Below are positions 6,058 to 8,391 of a stretch of DNA of 8,391 bases, in pieces. Under the pieces are notes generated by a model. It was not told where the DNA came from and made no database searches. It saw only the letters and a list, made by a program, of their open reading frames with translations. Made by a program: the position numbers and the translations under genes. How positions within the stretch are numbered: the first letter of the stretch is position 1; each line of letters starts with the position of its first letter. The stretch comes from Limivivens sp034101475. GTDB taxonomy: Bacteria; Bacillota; Clostridia; Lachnospirales; Lachnospiraceae. The stretch covers positions 1 through 8,391 of the forward strand of contig JAXEJQ010000051.1 in NCBI GenBank assembly GCA_034101475.1, in the 5' to 3' direction.

Positions 6058-6742
6058 TCATCCGGTAGCCCACACCCACATGGGTCTGGATGTACTGAAC
6101 CGAATCCGAATTTTTCTCCAGCTTTTTGCGCAGGGTCGCCATAAAAACCCGCAGAGATGCCACATCATTTTCCCAGCTGTGGCCCCAGATATTCTCCGTG
6201 ATAAAGGTATGTGTCAGTACCTTGCCCACATTTTTGGAAAGCAGGCAGAGCAGCCGGTATTCGATGGGGGTCAGATGCAGCTCCTCCTCCTCCAGATAAG
6301 CGCAGCCTGCCGAAAAATCCACCCGCAGCTTTCCATTTACGAAAACAGAGGAGGCCATCGGTTCTCCCTGAACCGCTGCCAGCCTTCTCTCGGTCACCCG
6401 AAGCCTTGCCAGAAGCTCCTCCACCGAGAAGGGTTTGGTCAGATAATCATCGGCTCCCGCGTCCAGAGCCTCCACCTTATCCGCGTCCTCGCTTCGGGCG
6501 CTGATAATAATAATCGGCACGTTGGACCAGGTCCGGATTTTCCGGATCACTTCGATTCCATCCATATCCGGCAGCCCCAGATCCAGAAGAATAATGTCCG
6601 GATTATGAGAAGAAGCCTCCAGAACCGCTGTCTCCCCGTTCATGGCCGTCAGATACCGGTAATCATGGGCCTTCAGGGTGGTAACCATCAGGTTCTGCAC
6701 CGGCTTATCGTCCTCCACCACTAAAATCAATGTCTTATTCAT
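6047..6742 (-). CDS. kdpE: KdpE-like response regulator (OmpR/PhoB type)
   Basis: The 231-residue protein has an N-terminal receiver domain (1-about 118) with acidic D11-D12, phospho-acceptor D54 in LLDLGLPDMDG, S81 in IIISAR and K103 in LTKPF. A winged-helix DNA-binding domain follows (about 132-231), with LTPIEYRLL (158-166), HTFITENIWG (178-187) and the closing HVGVGYRM. This matches KdpE, the partner of KdpD, which in characterised bacteria activates high-affinity K+ uptake genes. A longer reading from 6799 exists, but its extra residues resemble nothing and lie inside the kinase gene. The ATG at 6742 gives the canonical receiver start and has GAGGAGG 9 nt upstream. It overlaps the kinase gene by 8 bp (ATGAATAA), implying coupling. 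No Kdp target genes lie in the window, so the regulon is unknown. Confidence 0.92.
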   Translation of the reverse strand: MNKTLILVVEDDKPVQNLMVTTLKAHDYRYLTAMNGETAVLEASSHNPDIILLDLGLPDMDGIEVIRKIRTWSNVPIIIISARSEDADKVEALDAGADDYLTKPFSVEELLARLRVTERRLAAVQGEPMASSVFVNGKLRVDFSAGCAYLEEEELHLTPIEYRLLCLLSKNVGKVLTHTFITENIWGHSWENDVASLRVFMATLRKKLEKNSDSVQYIQTHVGVGYRMIKV

Positions 6743-8285
6743 GCAAATCGACCTCCTCAACAGGCAGCGAAAAGGTAAAGACGGCTCCCCGTGGGACATT
6801 GTCCGAAAGGGTCAGTTCTCCGCCATGGGCGGCAATAATGGATTTGCAGAGAGCCAGGCCCAAGCCCAGGCTTCTTCTGCTGTCTGCAATGCTTTTCGCT
6901 CCGCTGTAAAACATCTCAAAAACCAGGGACTTCATATCATCCGGAATTCCGGGGCCGTTATCCGCAATGCATACAATGGCCCTGCCCTGTTTTTTCCGGG
7001 CTGTGATCACAATTTCCGATCCTTTCTGTGTATACTTGATGGCATTGTCCACAATATTGACAATCACCTGCATAATCAGCCTTGTATCCACCCTCACGAA
7101 GATAAAATCCTCCGAAGGCCGGAAGGAGATCAAATGCTCCGCCTTTTCCCTGCTGACATGCTGCAGCGCTTCCGCGATCACCTCGTCCAGAAGCTCCGTT
7201 GACAGATGAAGATTCAGGCTTCCTTCTTCAATCTTCGTCACCGAAAGAAGATTTTCCACCAGATTGAACAGCCACATGGAATCATCATAAATATCCAGAT
7301 AAAGCTGCTGTTTCGTTTCCTCGTCAAACCGGTCGCCGTTGGACAGCAGGTTGCTGGCGTTGCCCGAAATAGAAGTCAGCGGCGTTCGCAGGTCATGAGA
7401 AATGGACCGGAGCAGATTTGCCCGAAGCTGCTCCTTCTGGGCAACCAGCGCAGCCTCAGCCTTTTCCCTTGCATTTTTCTCATTTTCCAGAGACAGGGCG
7501 CATTCTCCCAGAATCGAAAGCAGAATGCTGTATTCAAAGGAATCCGGCGGATTCTCTTTTATCACGATCCCCACAACTCCATAAACCGCATTGCTGGTCC
7601 GTACCGGAAGATACAGACATCGTGCTTCCGGGAAATGCTCCGTTGTCGCCCCCGCGTTGGCACTGTTTTGAAATCCCCAGAGGGCTGCCTTCCGCTCATG
7701 CTCCGACCGATACTCCTCCGGCAGCTGTTCCGCCTGCGGCACCTGGTTCTGCTCCGCCTGCTCTCCCGGCTCTGCTCCTTCCTCTTTTGCCCTGAAAAAT
7801 TTCGGTACTGCCAGCTCTCCTTTTTCCACAGGATAGATCACTAAATCCCGGTTCAGCAGCTTAATCAGCTGAGTCGCCGTCACCGCAATCAGCCGTTCCT
7901 TTTCCCGGGCACCCTCCAGCATCTGACTGGTATCCAGCAGAATCTGGGTACGATACGCCGCCTGGGCAGACTCCCTGGCCTGCCGTTTCAGCCGGGTCGC
8001 CAGGGACCCCGTCAGAGCAGCCGCCACAAACATGGTGACAAAGGTGATCGGATAGTCCTTCTCGTAGGCCAGAAGCGTATAGCGTGGCTCTGTAAATAAA
8101 AAATTGAACACAAAAACGCTGACTACAGAAGAAACCAGACTGTAAATCTGGTGTGTTGTGATCACCGAAATAATCAGCACGCCAAGGATATATACGGTAA
8201 TAATATTCGATTCACTGAGTCCCAGCTTCCAGAAGCCAAAGCCAATGACTGAGGCAGCCCCAATCAGGTCGATACTCCGGATCAC
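6735..8285 (-). CDS. kdpD: KdpD-like sensor histidine kinase lacking the N-terminal KdpD/Usp domain
   Basis: The 516-residue protein matches the C-terminal half of KdpD. A four-helix DUF4118-type membrane module (about 7-94, including TVYILGVLIISVITT and FNFLFTEPRYTL) is followed by a GAF-like region (about 115-265), a charged helical linker and the kinase core. Visible motifs are the H-box SISHDLRTPLTS with H297, N-box NIVDNAIKYT with N414, G1 DNGPGI (442-447), the F-box FEMFYSG, and G2 GLGLAL (474-479). It should autophosphorylate H297 and pass phosphate to the adjacent KdpE-like regulator. Full KdpD proteins are about 900 residues; the roughly 380-residue N-terminal Walker and universal-stress part is absent. 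The start is uncertain. GTG at 8285 is used here; the frame stays open to a TAG at 8355-8357, with CTG at 8300 and AUA at 8333 as alternatives. An E/Q/P-rich insert occupies residues 166-196. Confidence 0.88.
   Translation of the reverse strand: MIRSIDLIGAASVIGFGFWKLGLSESNIITVYILGVLIISVITTHQIYSLVSSVVSVFVFNFLFTEPRYTLLAYEKDYPITFVTMFVAAALTGSLATRLKRQARESAQAAYRTQILLDTSQMLEGAREKERLIAVTATQLIKLLNRDLVIYPVEKGELAVPKFFRAKEEGAEPGEQAEQNQVPQAEQLPEEYRSEHERKAALWGFQNSANAGATTEHFPEARCLYLPVRTSNAVYGVVGIVIKENPPDSFEYSILLSILGECALSLENEKNAREKAEAALVAQKEQLRANLLRSISHDLRTPLTSISGNASNLLSNGDRFDEETKQQLYLDIYDDSMWLFNLVENLLSVTKIEEGSLNLHLSTELLDEVIAEALQHVSREKAEHLISFRPSEDFIFVRVDTRLIMQVIVNIVDNAIKYTQKGSEIVITARKKQGRAIVCIADNGPGIPDDMKSLVFEMFYSGAKSIADSRRSLGLGLALCKSIIAAHGGELTLSDNVPRGAVFTFSLPVEEVDLHE
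6752..6758 (-). promoter_or_regulatory. Ribosome binding site that fixes the kdpE start
   Basis: GAGGAGG on the minus strand lies inside the end of the kinase gene, 9 nt before the ATG at 6742. It supports the 231-residue response regulator over the 250-residue reading that begins at 6799. Confidence 0.8.
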
Positions 8286-8337
8286 ATCGCCCCCGTTCAG
8301 CCAGAACTCCTGCTTTCCGTGTTTCTGTCTTATGTGA

Positions 8338-8391
8338 TCATCTCCTGTCAGATCCTAGTGTGCTGACCATCTGGTAATTATGGTAAAGAGT
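8338..8391 (-). CDS. C-terminal end of an unidentified upstream gene
   Basis: From the right edge one minus-strand frame is open for 17 codons, giving TLYHNYQMVSTLGSDRR, and ends at TGA 8338-8340. An AGGAG site follows within its last codons, and the kinase frame begins close behind. This arrangement looks like the end of a co-transcribed gene. Kdp or Trk potassium-uptake genes, or a separate N-terminal KdpD sensor, would be natural neighbours. I do not recognise the sequence, and 17 residues are too few to decide. Chance openness of the frame is also possible. Confidence 0.35.
   Translation of the reverse strand, partial: TLYHNYQMVSTLGSDRR
8342..8346 (-). promoter_or_regulatory. Ribosome binding site upstream of the kinase gene, no standard start in phase
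   Basis: AGGAG at the end of the upstream gene is ideally placed, 8 nt before codon 8331-8333, but that codon is AUA in the kinase frame. The ATG at 8339-8341 abuts the AGGAG and stops after three codons. A second AGGAG at 8307-8311 is 6 nt from an in-frame CTG at 8300. The GTG at 8285 has only GGGGG 4 nt upstream. Confidence 0.4.

Noticed and set aside
6743..6799. 19-residue N-terminal extension of the response regulator
   Set aside because: Receiver domains normally start a few residues before the first beta strand, as with the ATG at 6742, which also has its own GAGGAGG. The extension is just the kinase C-terminus in another frame.
7206..7844. 212-codon plus-strand frame opposite the kinase gene
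   Set aside because: Antisense to the GAF and HisKA regions of the kinase; composition is random-looking.
1..8391. CRISPR arrays, insertion sequences, tRNA or rRNA genes, prophage or integration sites
   Set aside because: No regularly spaced repeats, transposase-like frames, cloverleaf-like sequences or flanking duplications were seen; nearly all sequence is explained by the named genes.

Overview
The window looks like chromosome of a Gram-positive anaerobe of the Clostridia, most likely a Lachnospiraceae-type gut bacterium. The reasons are strong AGGAGG-type ribosome binding sites before almost every gene, a lipoprotein-type TRAP binding protein, a short Firmicutes-style UxuA, and a KdpD-like kinase without the large N-terminal domain. 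This assignment is inference from protein style; no rRNA or other marker is present.

Region 1 (1-4888, minus strand) is a hexuronate uptake and breakdown cluster, transcribed in the order dctP (binding lipoprotein), dctQ (small permease), dctM (large permease), a 134-bp gap, uxuA (mannonate dehydratase), uxuB (fructuronate reductase). The last gene is cut by the left window edge, leaving its first 280 codons. The three TRAP genes are tightly packed (8 and 3 bp apart), and uxuA and uxuB overlap by 4 bp. The transporter probably imports a hexuronate or a related sugar acid. UxuB reduces fructuronate to mannonate and UxuA dehydrates mannonate to 2-keto-3-deoxygluconate. Uronate isomerase, KDG kinase and KDPG aldolase are not in the window.

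Region 2 (4889-6057) is a 281-bp divergent control region followed by a plus-strand AraC-family regulator with an N-terminal cupin domain. The regulator has a good extended -10 promoter. Candidate dctP promoters and a pair of repeats 21 bp apart lie in the same region. Its position suggests that it controls the uronate cluster in response to a sugar acid, which is inference.

Region 3 (6047-8391, minus strand) is a separate two-component system of the KdpD/KdpE type. The kinase has the four membrane helices, GAF-like region and catalytic core of KdpD but lacks the N-terminal KdpD/Usp sensor part. It overlaps the response regulator gene by 8 bp. The regulator's 3' end overlaps the 3' end of the araC-type gene by 11 bp, tail to tail. 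At the right edge, the last 17 codons of an unidentified upstream gene are visible.

I see no RNA genes, insertion sequences, CRISPR arrays or integration sites. The families are all known. The items most worth following are the unusual pairing of an AraC/cupin regulator with TRAP-Uxu genes, the 21-bp-spaced repeats, and the sensor-less KdpD with an uncertain start codon.
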